Below the pieces are notes generated by a model, which worked only from the letters and a program-made list of their open reading frames with translations, did not search any database and was not told the DNA's origin. A stretch of DNA of 64,000 nucleotides from Candidatus Latescibacterota bacterium (GTDB lineage Bacteria > JAAXHH01), in the NCBI GenBank assembly GCA_022822725.1, contig JAJEAN010000007.1:1995045-2059044 (forward strand), in the 5' to 3' direction. Numbering within the stretch: the stretch's first letter is position 1; each line of letters starts with the position of its first letter. Made by a program: the position numbers and the translations under genes. Positions 9,160-17,849 of the stretch are shown here, in pieces.

Positions 9160-11667
9160 ATGATCGAACAAACCGTTGCCGAAACGGCCGTGGCGCCGCT
9201 TGTCGGATCGCTGCCGCCGCAATGCCAGAGAGACGTCGATACCCTGCGCCGATTCGTCCATACGACGATCAGCCAGGGATCGCCGGCCGATCCGGTGTCT
9301 CCGGCCGATTTCCGCGAGGTCCTGCTGACCGGGGCGACCGGATTCATCGGCCGTTTCCTCTTACGCGACCTGCTTCAGCAAAATGACGACCTGGTGGTGC
9401 ACTGTGTCGTCCGGGCCGACGATGCGGATCACGGACTGGAGCGTCTGCGCGACACCCTGCGCCATGCCGAAATCTGGGACGAGGCATTCACGCCGCGCAT
9501 CCGGGTGGTAGCCGGCGACATCGGACAGGCCCGATTCGGCCTGAGCGGCGCGGATTTCAACGAGCTCTGCCAGCGGATCGACGCGGTATATCATCTTGCC
9601 GCCGATATAAGTCTCGCCACCTCTTATGAGGCCATTCGCAGGCTCAATACGCTCAGCCTGCACAACGTGCTCGAATTGTGTTTGCGCAAGCGCTTCAAGC
9701 ACCTGTTCTACGCCTCGACCATGGCCGTATTTCCCCAGTACTTTTTTGCCTTCGCCAATGAATTCAGACACCGCGGCATCGACCACCATATGCAGCCGGA
9801 CCTGGACAGCATGAAGGAAACGTACCCACTCGGCTTGCTTGGCTACCCCTGGAGCAAACTGACTTCCGAACAGGTCCTTTTGTTTGCCCAACAGGCCGGC
9901 ATGCCGCTGGCGATTTTCAGGCTGCCGCAAACCGCTGTATCTTCTTCCGGGTATATCCAGCCGAACGATCTGACCATGCAGATGCTGGCCGCGGTGATCG
10001 ATTGCGAATCCATACCGGAAGGATTCACGTTTCGCTCCAACAACGAGGCCGTCGATACGGTGAGCCAAGCCTGTACGGCCATTTCCCTGAATCCTGACCG
10101 CCGATTCACCATCTACCACTGCTGCAAACCGCGGCTCGATTACTACGAGCTTGAACTCGCCGATTTCGGCATCTATTTACCCGAAGTCCCCTTCGAGTCA
10201 TTTAAGCGCGCCTGCCAGGCTCGCGGTGAAAAATCGCCGCTTCACGGACGCTGGGCGTTGCTCGATCATTTCGGAAAATACTGGTTCAGCAAGGAAAAAC
10301 CTGATGACAGGATGCCCATATGCGACAGGGCCTTCCGCGAGGACTGCCCGCACCCGATCAAGTGGGCAGGCGTGTTGACGAAACTCAGGCGCTCCTACCA
10401 GTTGGGCCGGGTCGATAACCAGCACTGGCCGTATCCCGAATCACAAGGCCGTCTGGACTTCGACCGCCTGATTGCACGGGCCGAGCGCTACGCCGAGGAC
10501 TACAACGTCTCTTTCGAACAGACCTACCCCCCGTGGATGCTTCGAAACCTGCAGCAACTGGTTCAGGCATTTCAATCATCCGATGCCAAGATGTTGGATA
10601 ACAAGATTTACGATATCGTCTTCGACCTGAGCCGTCTCTTGATCATCAACGCCGGGTTTTCCCGCGAACGGCAGCGGTATCCGGAGATCGAACGGGAGAA
10701 AATCACCCGCCCGGTCTTCATTGTCGGGATCAACCGCACCGGCACGACCTACCTGCACCGCCTGATGTCCCGGGACCAACGTTTCTGGGCTTTGCAGGGC
10801 TACGAGTTCACCGCGCCACGCCTGTCGAAGGAAGAATATGCCTCGATAGGTTGCACACCGGGCGACCCCCGTCGGGCGTGGATCGAGGATCTGCTCAACT
10901 CTTCGGAGGCCCTCGATCTTTTCGAGGGCGTTCACGATTTCGACGTGGACGAACCGTCGGAGGATTTCCCGATCCTGAGCGCGGCTTTCGGGTCGTGGAC
11001 CCTTATCGTACGATTCCGTATTCCGGATTACGGACGCTGGCTGGCCGCCACCGGTACGCGGCACGCCTACGCCCACCATCGCCGAACCATGCAGAACATC
11101 ACCTGGCAACGCCGTCAGCGCCAGCCTGAACACCAGGGGCAATGGCTGTTGAAGATGCCCTTTCATCTCATGGAGCTGGAGACCCTGGTCGAGACCTACC
11201 CCGATGCCCTTTTCATCCAGACCCATCGCGAACCCACGCAATTCATGGGCTCCTGGAACAGTTTAATCGAACTGGTGCGCTCGATTGTCTACGAGCCACA
11301 ACCGCGAGATGCATTCGGCGCCGAACAACTGGCCATCATGAGCGATATGATGGACCGGGCCGTGCAGTTCCGGCAAGCCCATCCCGAGCTGGAACACCGC
11401 TGGATGGACGTCAACTATATCGATCTGGTCGAGAAGCCGATGGAGACGGTAGCCAGTATATACGAGCGTTTCGATTGGCCGCTCGAGCAGACGGAAGTCA
11501 AGTCCATGGAGGACTGGCAGGTACAGCAGGCACAGAAGCGCAGGGGAGAGAAGCGGCACCGCTACGACCTGGGCGACTACGGTCTCACACCGGAACAGGT
11601 CAACGCGGCGTTTGCACGGTACCGGGACTTTTTAACCGATCGGGGTATCAGGTCGTCCAGTTCCTGA
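9160..11667 (+). CDS. Thioester reductase domain fused to a sulfotransferase domain
   Basis: This is an 835-residue two-domain protein with ribosome binding site AAAGGA just upstream. Residues 51 to about 420 are an extended SDR of the thioester reductase type: the NAD(P) loop is TGATGFIG (57-64) and the catalytic pair is Tyr229 and Lys233 (YPWSK). Residues from about 515 to 830 form a PAPS-dependent sulfotransferase with the 5'-phosphosulfate loop FIVGINRTGTT (520-530) and a later 3'-phosphate site around HREPTQFMGSW. Reductase domains of this family release acyl-ACP chains as aldehyde or alcohol. A linked sulfotransferase suggests sulfation of the released alcohol or of a chain hydroxyl. 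It follows the PKS, which lacks a thioesterase, so it is the likely release enzyme. Confidence 0.85.
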   Translation: MIEQTVAETAVAPLVGSLPPQCQRDVDTLRRFVHTTISQGSPADPVSPADFREVLLTGATGFIGRFLLRDLLQQNDDLVVHCVVRADDADHGLERLRDTLRHAEIWDEAFTPRIRVVAGDIGQARFGLSGADFNELCQRIDAVYHLAADISLATSYEAIRRLNTLSLHNVLELCLRKRFKHLFYASTMAVFPQYFFAFANEFRHRGIDHHMQPDLDSMKETYPLGLLGYPWSKLTSEQVLLFAQQAGMPLAIFRLPQTAVSSSGYIQPNDLTMQMLAAVIDCESIPEGFTFRSNNEAVDTVSQACTAISLNPDRRFTIYHCCKPRLDYYELELADFGIYLPEVPFESFKRACQARGEKSPLHGRWALLDHFGKYWFSKEKPDDRMPICDRAFREDCPHPIKWAGVLTKLRRSYQLGRVDNQHWPYPESQGRLDFDRLIARAERYAEDYNVSFEQTYPPWMLRNLQQLVQAFQSSDAKMLDNKIYDIVFDLSRLLIINAGFSRERQRYPEIEREKITRPVFIVGINRTGTTYLHRLMSRDQRFWALQGYEFTAPRLSKEEYASIGCTPGDPRRAWIEDLLNSSEALDLFEGVHDFDVDEPSEDFPILSAAFGSWTLIVRFRIPDYGRWLAATGTRHAYAHHRRTMQNITWQRRQRQPEHQGQWLLKMPFHLMELETLVETYPDALFIQTHREPTQFMGSWNSLIELVRSIVYEPQPRDAFGAEQLAIMSDMMDRAVQFRQAHPELEHRWMDVNYIDLVEKPMETVASIYERFDWPLEQTEVKSMEDWQVQQAQKRRGEKRHRYDLGDYGLTPEQVNAAFARYRDFLTDRGIRSSSS

Positions 11668-11699
11668 ACGCTTCGAGCATCAGGCGGCCTGGCCGGCCA

Positions 11700-13157
11700 T
11701 CATTCGTTGTTGCCTGTGTACCTGTTCTTCAGCAACAACCCGGCCAGGATGGCAAGAGCCGTCACCGCCATGCCGACCATGAACACGTCTTGTACGGCCC
11801 CGACAAGCGCGGCGTCGAGCAGGGCAATCAGTTGTTCAGCCATCCCGGCGCCGCCGTCCCCCCTGGACGCGGCGTCCGCCGCCAGGTCTCTCGCGGCTTC
11901 AGGATCGACCAGGACCCGCAGATGCTGTTTGATCCGGTCGAGTAAGTCCGGGTCGAGGGATCTCCTCAGGGATTCCGGCATCATGCCGTCCAACCGGGCC
12001 GAAAACCTCAGGTTCAATACCGACCCCAGGAAGGCCAGGCCCAACGCACCGCTCAGGAATCTGTAAAACTGAATCGTGGATGCGGTGAGGGTCTGCAAGC
12101 TTTGGGGTACGAAATGCCGAACGGCCACATTGGCCGTGGCGAGCGCGCCACCGATGCCGAGTCCCACGACGGCCAGGAACGCCATGACCCGCCCCAGGTC
12201 CGCCTCCTGATCCAGGGTCGCCACCAGGTACATGCCAACCGACAGGGCAACCGCGCTCAGCACCGCGTTCATCCGGTAACCTGCTTTCGCCAGCGCGAGT
12301 ATCAGTCCCGACAGGATTCCGCCGAATACGATGCCAAGCACCATGGGCATCAATACGCCGCCGCTCCCGGTAGCCGTCGTGCCCAGTACCACCTGCAGGA
12401 AGAGCGGGGCGAAAAGCGCGGTTCCGTAGAGGCCGAATCCTGCCAGAAAGTTAAGGGCGGCGGAGGCGGCCGCCGTCCGGTTTCGATATATGCCGGGAGA
12501 ATCCGGTTTTGGGGCGTTCCGGCTTGTATTCAGGCGCGGGTACTTCAGCTTCATGACGAGCAGCAGGATCATCGTTCCGGCGGGGATGTTCATCAAAAGT
12601 ACCCAGTTCCATGTCAGTACGTCGGTGATGAGACCTCCCAGCGGCGGTCCTATTACCGCGGCCATCACGAACACCAGGGCGGCGAGCCCCTGGAACCTTC
12701 CTCTCTTCTCTGGAGGGAAAAGATCGATGATCGCCACGTAACAGCTGACCACGATGATCCCTCCGCCAAGACCCTGCAAGCCCCTGTATGCGATGAGCTG
12801 AGTCATGGAACCGCTCATGCCGGCGAGCAAAGAGCCCAGCATGAAAATGCTCAAGCCCAGTATGAGCAAAAACCTGCGCCCGAAAAAGTCCGCCAGCCGG
12901 CCCGCGAAAAGCGCTGAAACAGCTGCCGCCAGCAGATAGGCCGAGGACGCCCAGGCATATCGGTCGAACCCGCCCAGCTCGGCTATGATGCGGGGCATGG
13001 CCGTGGTCAGGGAAGTCTGGTTCAATACGGACAGGTACATGGCCAGCAGGAAGGCGGACACGGTCCACGCCAGTTGCCTGCCGGGAAGGGAGACGAAGTC
13101 CTGGGAATCCGGCGGGCCGGGCGTCCTGCTGTCGCGGGAGAAAGGATCAGCGTTCAT
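11700..13157 (-). CDS. MFS drug/metabolite exporter, DHA2 (EmrB/QacA) type
   Basis: This 485-residue membrane protein has about 14 hydrophobic segments. The first follows a short polar N-terminus, then comes the MFS loop signature GRLADFFGRRF and the antiporter-like stretch AAVIGPPLGG. Members of the DHA2 family export drugs, lipids or secondary metabolites using the proton gradient. It converges with the reductase-sulfotransferase gene, only 32 bases apart, and could export the polyketide product, but nothing in the sequence proves the substrate. No strong ribosome binding site is visible before the ATG, so an internal start is possible. Confidence 0.85.
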   Translation of the reverse strand: MNADPFSRDSRTPGPPDSQDFVSLPGRQLAWTVSAFLLAMYLSVLNQTSLTTAMPRIIAELGGFDRYAWASSAYLLAAAVSALFAGRLADFFGRRFLLILGLSIFMLGSLLAGMSGSMTQLIAYRGLQGLGGGIIVVSCYVAIIDLFPPEKRGRFQGLAALVFVMAAVIGPPLGGLITDVLTWNWVLLMNIPAGTMILLLVMKLKYPRLNTSRNAPKPDSPGIYRNRTAAASAALNFLAGFGLYGTALFAPLFLQVVLGTTATGSGGVLMPMVLGIVFGGILSGLILALAKAGYRMNAVLSAVALSVGMYLVATLDQEADLGRVMAFLAVVGLGIGGALATANVAVRHFVPQSLQTLTASTIQFYRFLSGALGLAFLGSVLNLRFSARLDGMMPESLRRSLDPDLLDRIKQHLRVLVDPEAARDLAADAASRGDGGAGMAEQLIALLDAALVGAVQDVFMVGMAVTALAILAGLLLKNRYTGNNE

Positions 13158-13345
13158 GGTAGGCTCGAACAGTTTCTTCTGTCGTCCGGATGGAGCACTT
13201 GCCGGAATTAAGAGAAGGCTTGGAGAGAAGGCTTCAGCGGAAACACCCGTGTTTACATTGGGAAGAAAGCGGTGTAAATTGACCGTTTCAAGGACATTCT
13301 ACGCGGATCCGTGGACAAACACAGCAGCAAGAAAGGAATCTCAGC

Positions 13346-14236
13346 ATGGCGATGGTCGACATGAAACAGATCAACGCGCTGGAAGACGCGACCGACCTGC
13401 TGGCCGACCCGGCGGGACTGCGGCGGCGCGCCGCGGAGCACGGATGCCTGTTCTTTCGCGGGTTGCTCGATCCCTCACGCGTCAACGACGTCAGGCGGCA
13501 GATCCTCAACGTATGCAACGATGACGGATGGCTCGCGCCAGGATCGGATCCCATGGACGGCGTCGCGCATCCGGATACCCGCGTGTACGAAACCGACGAT
13601 CCTCGCTGGCAGAATTTCTACAACAGTGTCCTGTGCATTCGCGACTTCCATGCGTTGGCCCTCGATCCCGCGCTGATCGGCATGTTCGAAGTGCTGTTCG
13701 GCGAACCGCCGCTGGCGCACAGCCGGAATATCTGCAGGCTCGTGTTCCCCGACCTGAACACCCATTCTACGCCCCCGCACCAGGACAACTACTTCATCGG
13801 GGGATCGGACGAGACGTGGACGGCCTGGATGCCCCTGGGCGACTGTCCCGAGGAACTCGGCGGACTCGCCGTCAACCGGGGATCCCACCGGCACGGCATG
13901 CTGGAGACGACCGAAGGCGTCGGTCCCGGAGGACGGCAGGTTCCCGTCGAAGACGATTCCGCCTGGGTCGGCGGGGACTACGCCTGCGGCGACGTCATCA
14001 TCCTGCACAGCCTGACGATCCACCAGGGCCGGGACAACCTGACGCCCGACCGGCTCCGCCTTTCCGCCGATTACCGCTACCAGCCGAGAAGCCATCCGGT
14101 CCGCGAGGATTCGCTCCAGCCCCACATGCACTGGCTGACCTGGGAAGAGATCTACGACCGGTGGGAAGAGCACGACCCGGTGAAGTACTACTGGAAGGCG
14201 TGGAACCTGGACGTGGTCAAACGGGAATCGCGATAG
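13346..14236 (+). CDS. Phytanoyl-CoA dioxygenase (PhyH) family oxygenase 1
   Basis: This 296-residue protein belongs to the Fe(II)/2-oxoglutarate dioxygenases of the PhyH type. The iron-binding pair is His145 and Asp147 in PPHQDNYF. The distal histidine is probably His226 in LTIHQGRDN, followed by arginines (236, 238) suited to bind 2-oxoglutarate. Ribosome binding site AAGGAA precedes the ATG. It reads away from the MFS gene and toward an SDR, a second PhyH and a methyltransferase, which together look like a tailoring set. Its substrate is unknown; hydroxylation of a lipid or polyketide is inference. Confidence 0.85.
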   Translation: MAMVDMKQINALEDATDLLADPAGLRRRAAEHGCLFFRGLLDPSRVNDVRRQILNVCNDDGWLAPGSDPMDGVAHPDTRVYETDDPRWQNFYNSVLCIRDFHALALDPALIGMFEVLFGEPPLAHSRNICRLVFPDLNTHSTPPHQDNYFIGGSDETWTAWMPLGDCPEELGGLAVNRGSHRHGMLETTEGVGPGGRQVPVEDDSAWVGGDYACGDVIILHSLTIHQGRDNLTPDRLRLSADYRYQPRSHPVREDSLQPHMHWLTWEEIYDRWEEHDPVKYYWKAWNLDVVKRESR

Positions 14237-14244
14237 GCGACGCG

Positions 14245-14304
14245 CAGGACACGCCGGCCCGCGCCAGGACACGCCGGTCCGCGCAAGGACACTCCGGCCC
14301 GCGC
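14245..14304 (+). repeat. Three 20-base tandem repeats between PhyH and SDR genes
   Basis: Units at 14245-14264, 14265-14284 and 14285-14304 follow the pattern CAGGACACGCCGGCCCGCGC with one to three changes each. They fill most of the 88-base gap between the two genes. Slippage duplication is the simplest explanation; a regulatory or RNA-structural role is unproven. Confidence 0.85.
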
Positions 14305-14324
14305 ACAGACTCCCCAGGACGGAC

Positions 14325-15365
14325 ATGCCCGATTCCTTTACCAGAACCGTCAAGCACCTGGGCCGACTCTTCCTCAGCAAACCCATGGCGGAGCCCGTCG
14401 AAATGGCGGGGCGCCACGTAATCGTGACAGGGGCATCGCCCGGTTCGATCGGTTACGAAACCGCAAGGATCCTGGCGGAATGGGGCGCGACGGTCGTGGC
14501 GACCCGGGTGCGAGACGTCGTGCGGATGGCGTCGTCACTGAAAGACGACCTTCGAAGGCACGGCGCCGACCCGGACAACATCACGGCGCACAGGCTGGAC
14601 CTAGCCGATCCGGACAGCGTCAACGCCTTCGCCGCCTGGTATCGCGGCCGATTCCACGGCAAGCTCCATGTGCTCATCAACAACGCGGGCATACACAAGA
14701 AGACACTCGCACCGCTTAAGACTGCGCCTCTTACCGATGATGGCTTCGAAATACACTGGCGGACCAATTATCTCGGTACCTTCCACCTGACCCGGTCGCT
14801 ACTGCCATTACTGCAACGGACCGGACTCGAAAGCGGCGACGCGCGGGTCGTCAACGTTTCCTCCGGCCTGCACGACCGGGCCGAAAACGAGGATCTTTTC
14901 GACGAGGGACCGCTGAGCAACGAGGAGCCACAGCGCGACGAGCCGACGCGGTCCAAAGAGCCGCGCTACCACTCCTGGGACTCGTACGGCAAGTCGAAAC
15001 TGGCGATGGTGCACATGGCGTTCGAAATCGACAGGCGTTTTGCCGATTCGCACAACTTGCGCGCGGTGGCCGTGCACCCGGGCGTCGTCATGACCAATCT
15101 GACCCTGCCGCAGGCGTTTGGCGGCAGGATGGGCAAGGCGCTGCATCGGATCAGTTCCGCACTGACCTCCCTGGTCCTGCTGTCTCCGACGGCGGGCGCG
15201 CAGACCATCGTGATGTGCGCGAGCCGGCGGCCGCTGCAAGGGGGAAGGTACTACGAGCGCTGCGCCGTCGCGGAGTCGTCCTTGGACAGCCAGGACCCGG
15301 AAGCCGCGAATCGCCTATGGGACCTGTCTGAACGGTGGGCCGGGACGCTCGCGGAACCAATTTAA
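14325..15365 (+). CDS. Short-chain dehydrogenase/reductase, retinol-dehydrogenase-like
   Basis: This 346-residue SDR has a cofactor loop TGASPGSIG (35-43), the NNAG motif after the fourth strand, and a catalytic Tyr221 and Lys225 pair (YGKSK). The overall layout resembles retinol dehydrogenase and WWOX-type SDRs, which oxidise or reduce hydrophobic alcohols and ketones with NAD(P). It lies 88 bases after the first PhyH gene and 12 bases before the second, so the three are probably one transcript. One possible job is to oxidise a hydroxyl placed by the neighbouring dioxygenases; this is inference. Confidence 0.85.
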   Translation: MPDSFTRTVKHLGRLFLSKPMAEPVEMAGRHVIVTGASPGSIGYETARILAEWGATVVATRVRDVVRMASSLKDDLRRHGADPDNITAHRLDLADPDSVNAFAAWYRGRFHGKLHVLINNAGIHKKTLAPLKTAPLTDDGFEIHWRTNYLGTFHLTRSLLPLLQRTGLESGDARVVNVSSGLHDRAENEDLFDEGPLSNEEPQRDEPTRSKEPRYHSWDSYGKSKLAMVHMAFEIDRRFADSHNLRAVAVHPGVVMTNLTLPQAFGGRMGKALHRISSALTSLVLLSPTAGAQTIVMCASRRPLQGGRYYERCAVAESSLDSQDPEAANRLWDLSERWAGTLAEPI

Positions 15366-15377
15366 GGGTTACCCACA

Positions 15378-16139
15378 TTGGACAATGAGTTACTGAAACG
15401 CGGATTGGAACCCCGGCCGTTGACTTCCGCGCAACGCACCGCACTCGATACCGATGGGTTCATCGTGCTGGAAGATGTCATCTCGCAGGAATGGCTAGCC
15501 GGGCTGCGCCGTGCGTTCGATGCGATATATGACGGCGAGGGCGACAAGGCCGGCGAGGAGGTCGCCCAGATGGAAGGCGTGCGCCGGCTTGCCGATCTGG
15601 TCAACAAGGGACAGGTTTTCGATGAGGTCTACCTGCAGCCCGAACTCCTGGCGGCTGTCTTCCATGTCCTGCGGCGGCCGTTCAAGCTGCATTCGCTGAA
15701 CGGGCACGATCCGCTGCCCGGCAGCGGTCTGCAGATGCTGCACGCCGACTGGGGGCAACCCGCTACGCCCGGCGGGCCCTACCACGTCGTCAACTCCATG
15801 TGGATGCTCGACGATTTCACCCGGGTCAACGGGGCGACTCGCTGCGTGCCCGGTAGCCATCGAATACCCGGCAAGGTTACCGACCACGTAACCGATCGCA
15901 TGGTGGATCACCCTGACCAGGTGCATCTGACCGGTCGCGCGGGTTCAGTCGCCGTGTTCAACGGCAGCCTCTGGCACAGCTCGTATATCAACCGCGCCGA
16001 CACCTCCCGTCGCGCCCTGCACTGCGCCTTCATAGCCCGTGAGCACCCTCAACAGACCAATCAACGGGAGTACCTGCGGCCCGCGACCGCGCAGCGCCTG
16101 TCCCCGCTGGCGTGCTATATACTGGACGTACCGGAATGA
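15378..16139 (+). CDS. Phytanoyl-CoA dioxygenase (PhyH) family oxygenase 2
   Basis: This 253-residue PhyH protein probably begins at TTG 15378, 12 bases after the SDR stop. The N-terminal helix-strand pair (DTDGFIVLEDV) is typical of the family. The iron ligands are His122 and Asp124 (LHADWG), and a distal His lies in LWHSSYIN followed by RRALHC. It differs strongly from the other PhyH proteins in the window, so it is not a recent duplicate. The substrate is not known. Its position between an SDR and a methyltransferase supports a tailoring function. Confidence 0.8.
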   Translation: MDNELLKRGLEPRPLTSAQRTALDTDGFIVLEDVISQEWLAGLRRAFDAIYDGEGDKAGEEVAQMEGVRRLADLVNKGQVFDEVYLQPELLAAVFHVLRRPFKLHSLNGHDPLPGSGLQMLHADWGQPATPGGPYHVVNSMWMLDDFTRVNGATRCVPGSHRIPGKVTDHVTDRMVDHPDQVHLTGRAGSVAVFNGSLWHSSYINRADTSRRALHCAFIAREHPQQTNQREYLRPATAQRLSPLACYILDVPE

Positions 16140-16193
16140 CGCGGTTGCTTGGTGACGAAGTAACGATGGGAAGTTTACGAAGGGCGCAAACGA

Positions 16194-16904
16194 ATGAAAA
16201 CCAACAAAACAGCGGAATCCCGGCGACTGTTGCACTCCGTAACGGAAAAGTACAATGGTCCTGAGGAACTTGATATCCGAAAAGACGAACTGAAAAACGG
16301 CATACGGGAGGCTGAACAGGCTTTTATCAGACCGTATCCGCCAGGTAGCCGTATGTTGGACATTGGATGTGCGTCAGGACGGCTATGCTTCGCACTGGCG
16401 AGGCAGGGATTCAACGTCACGGGGATCGATGTCGCCGGCAAGCAGATAGATCAGGCAAGGCGACATGCGCAGGACGAAAACGTCGATGTAACGTTCCTGC
16501 AATACGAAATGCCGACGCTCCCTCTCCCCGACGGCTCATTCGCCGCGGCATTTATGGGCAACGTCTACTGCTATGTCCCCCACCGCGCGTCGCGTATTGC
16601 GTTTTTAGATGAGGTCGCGCGAGTGCTGGTCCCGGATGGCGAGGTTTTTCTTTCGCAGACTGTCCTGGATTCCGTATTGGAAGGTTACGAAGAGATTTGC
16701 GATGACAACCATCGCCGATTTGCTCCCGACTTCGAGACCCTGGAGGAAGGGGACGGATTCGTGTTGGGAGCGCCGCAATATCTGCACTTCTTCTTCGCCG
16801 ATGACCTCAAGGCGGAACTGGCGGCCTCGCCGTTTCAGATTGTCGATCCGGTAATGGAGGATGACCGTTTTAACTGTGTTTTAAGGAAGCGGAAAGGGAT
16901 GTAA
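16194..16904 (+). CDS. Class I SAM-dependent methyltransferase
   Basis: This 236-residue protein has the SAM-binding loop MLDIGCASG (54-62), an acidic end of the second strand (GIDV, 77-80), and a Methyltransf_11/25-type core. It is the last gene of a run that includes two PhyH genes and an SDR. GAAGGG lies about nine bases before the ATG. The family includes O-, N- and C-methyltransferases of small molecules; the acceptor cannot be read from sequence. Confidence 0.8.
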   Translation: MKTNKTAESRRLLHSVTEKYNGPEELDIRKDELKNGIREAEQAFIRPYPPGSRMLDIGCASGRLCFALARQGFNVTGIDVAGKQIDQARRHAQDENVDVTFLQYEMPTLPLPDGSFAAAFMGNVYCYVPHRASRIAFLDEVARVLVPDGEVFLSQTVLDSVLEGYEEICDDNHRRFAPDFETLEEGDGFVLGAPQYLHFFFADDLKAELAASPFQIVDPVMEDDRFNCVLRKRKGM

Positions 16905-16905
16905 C

Positions 16906-16945
16906 CGGTCAGCTCCCAGGCTGGCCACCGATCAGCTCCCAGGCC
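16906..16945 (+). repeat. Direct repeat in the gap after the methyltransferase
   Basis: The 13-base string TCAGCTCCCAGGC occurs at 16909-16921 and again at 16932-16944, in similar contexts about 23 bases apart. It sits between two convergent genes. No clear rho-independent terminator follows from it. Confidence 0.6.
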
Positions 16946-17002
16946 TGCTGCCAACCTGGTAACCTGAACCATTTTCTGCGTGGCTCATACCTGCCAGGTC
17001 CA

Positions 17003-17740
17003 TCAGTTCTTACGCGCCACGTGCCGGTCTTCGTAAATCCCCTTCAGGAACTTTTCCGGATTGAGTTCTTCGGGCATGTAGTGCCATGCCGTGCTGTAGC
17101 GCGTGCGATCGCTGTGGTTGTCATAGGCGCCGTGCAGCAGGTTCGCGGAAAACAGCACGACCGTGCCCGCGGGAATGACCAGGTCCACGGCCTGCGTTTC
17201 ATCAACTTTCGTCCAGCTGCCGTGCCTGCTTATTTCGCTCCGGTGCTCCACGATCTCACCCATTCGGTGGCTACCGGGCACCACCCTCAGACAGCCATTC
17301 TCCACGTCCGCGTCTTCCAGGTAGATTCCGCAACTGACGATGCGGTCCGTATCGGTGCCGAAGTAGTAATTGTCCTGGTGCCAGTCCGTTGACGTGCCGC
17401 CATCGGGCAACTTCGGAAAGAACTTGGTTCCGAACACGTCCAGATTCTTTCCGATCAATTCGGCCACACGGTCCAGGATCGCAGGCTCCCGCGCCAGTTC
17501 CAATACTCGGTCATCGACCACGCAAACCCCCTGGATCTTATGCAGGAGTCCTGCCCTGGGTTCGCCATGTTCGTCCTTCTCGAACGACCAGTGCGGAATC
17601 TGCTCAGTCAATTTGCGTCCATCTGCGACCAACTCATCGAACACCTGCTTGTAGTAAGACAGGCGCTCGCCTTGAATCAGGGCTTCGAAGACGAGAAAGC
17701 CGTCTTCCCGGTACTGGCGTATCTGTTCGTCGGTTAACAT
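17003..17740 (-). CDS. Phytanoyl-CoA dioxygenase (PhyH) family oxygenase 3
   Basis: This 245-residue protein starts at 17740, where GAGAGG stands about six bases upstream; a longer start at 17779 is possible but lacks that site. The family opening TDEQIRQYREDGFLVFE is clear. Iron ligands are His121 and Asp123 (WHQDNYYFG), and the distal part reads NLLHGAYDNHSDRTRYS. It is the most canonical of the four PhyH proteins here. It stands alone on the minus strand, so its link to the tailoring run is uncertain. Confidence 0.85.
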   Translation of the reverse strand: MLTDEQIRQYREDGFLVFEALIQGERLSYYKQVFDELVADGRKLTEQIPHWSFEKDEHGEPRAGLLHKIQGVCVVDDRVLELAREPAILDRVAELIGKNLDVFGTKFFPKLPDGGTSTDWHQDNYYFGTDTDRIVSCGIYLEDADVENGCLRVVPGSHRMGEIVEHRSEISRHGSWTKVDETQAVDLVIPAGTVVLFSANLLHGAYDNHSDRTRYSTAWHYMPEELNPEKFLKGIYEDRHVARKN

Positions 17741-17849
17741 GAGAACCTCTCTGGATTGGCGGGTTTCAACTGCTACCAACGTGCGTTCCTGCCTATGGCG
17801 GCAGCGGCAGGATCATCGATTGGATATCGATTGAGCGTCGCTGAAACGG

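Noticed and set aside
14245-14304. CRISPR-like array
   Set aside because: The 20-base units are directly adjacent with no spacers and there are no cas genes.
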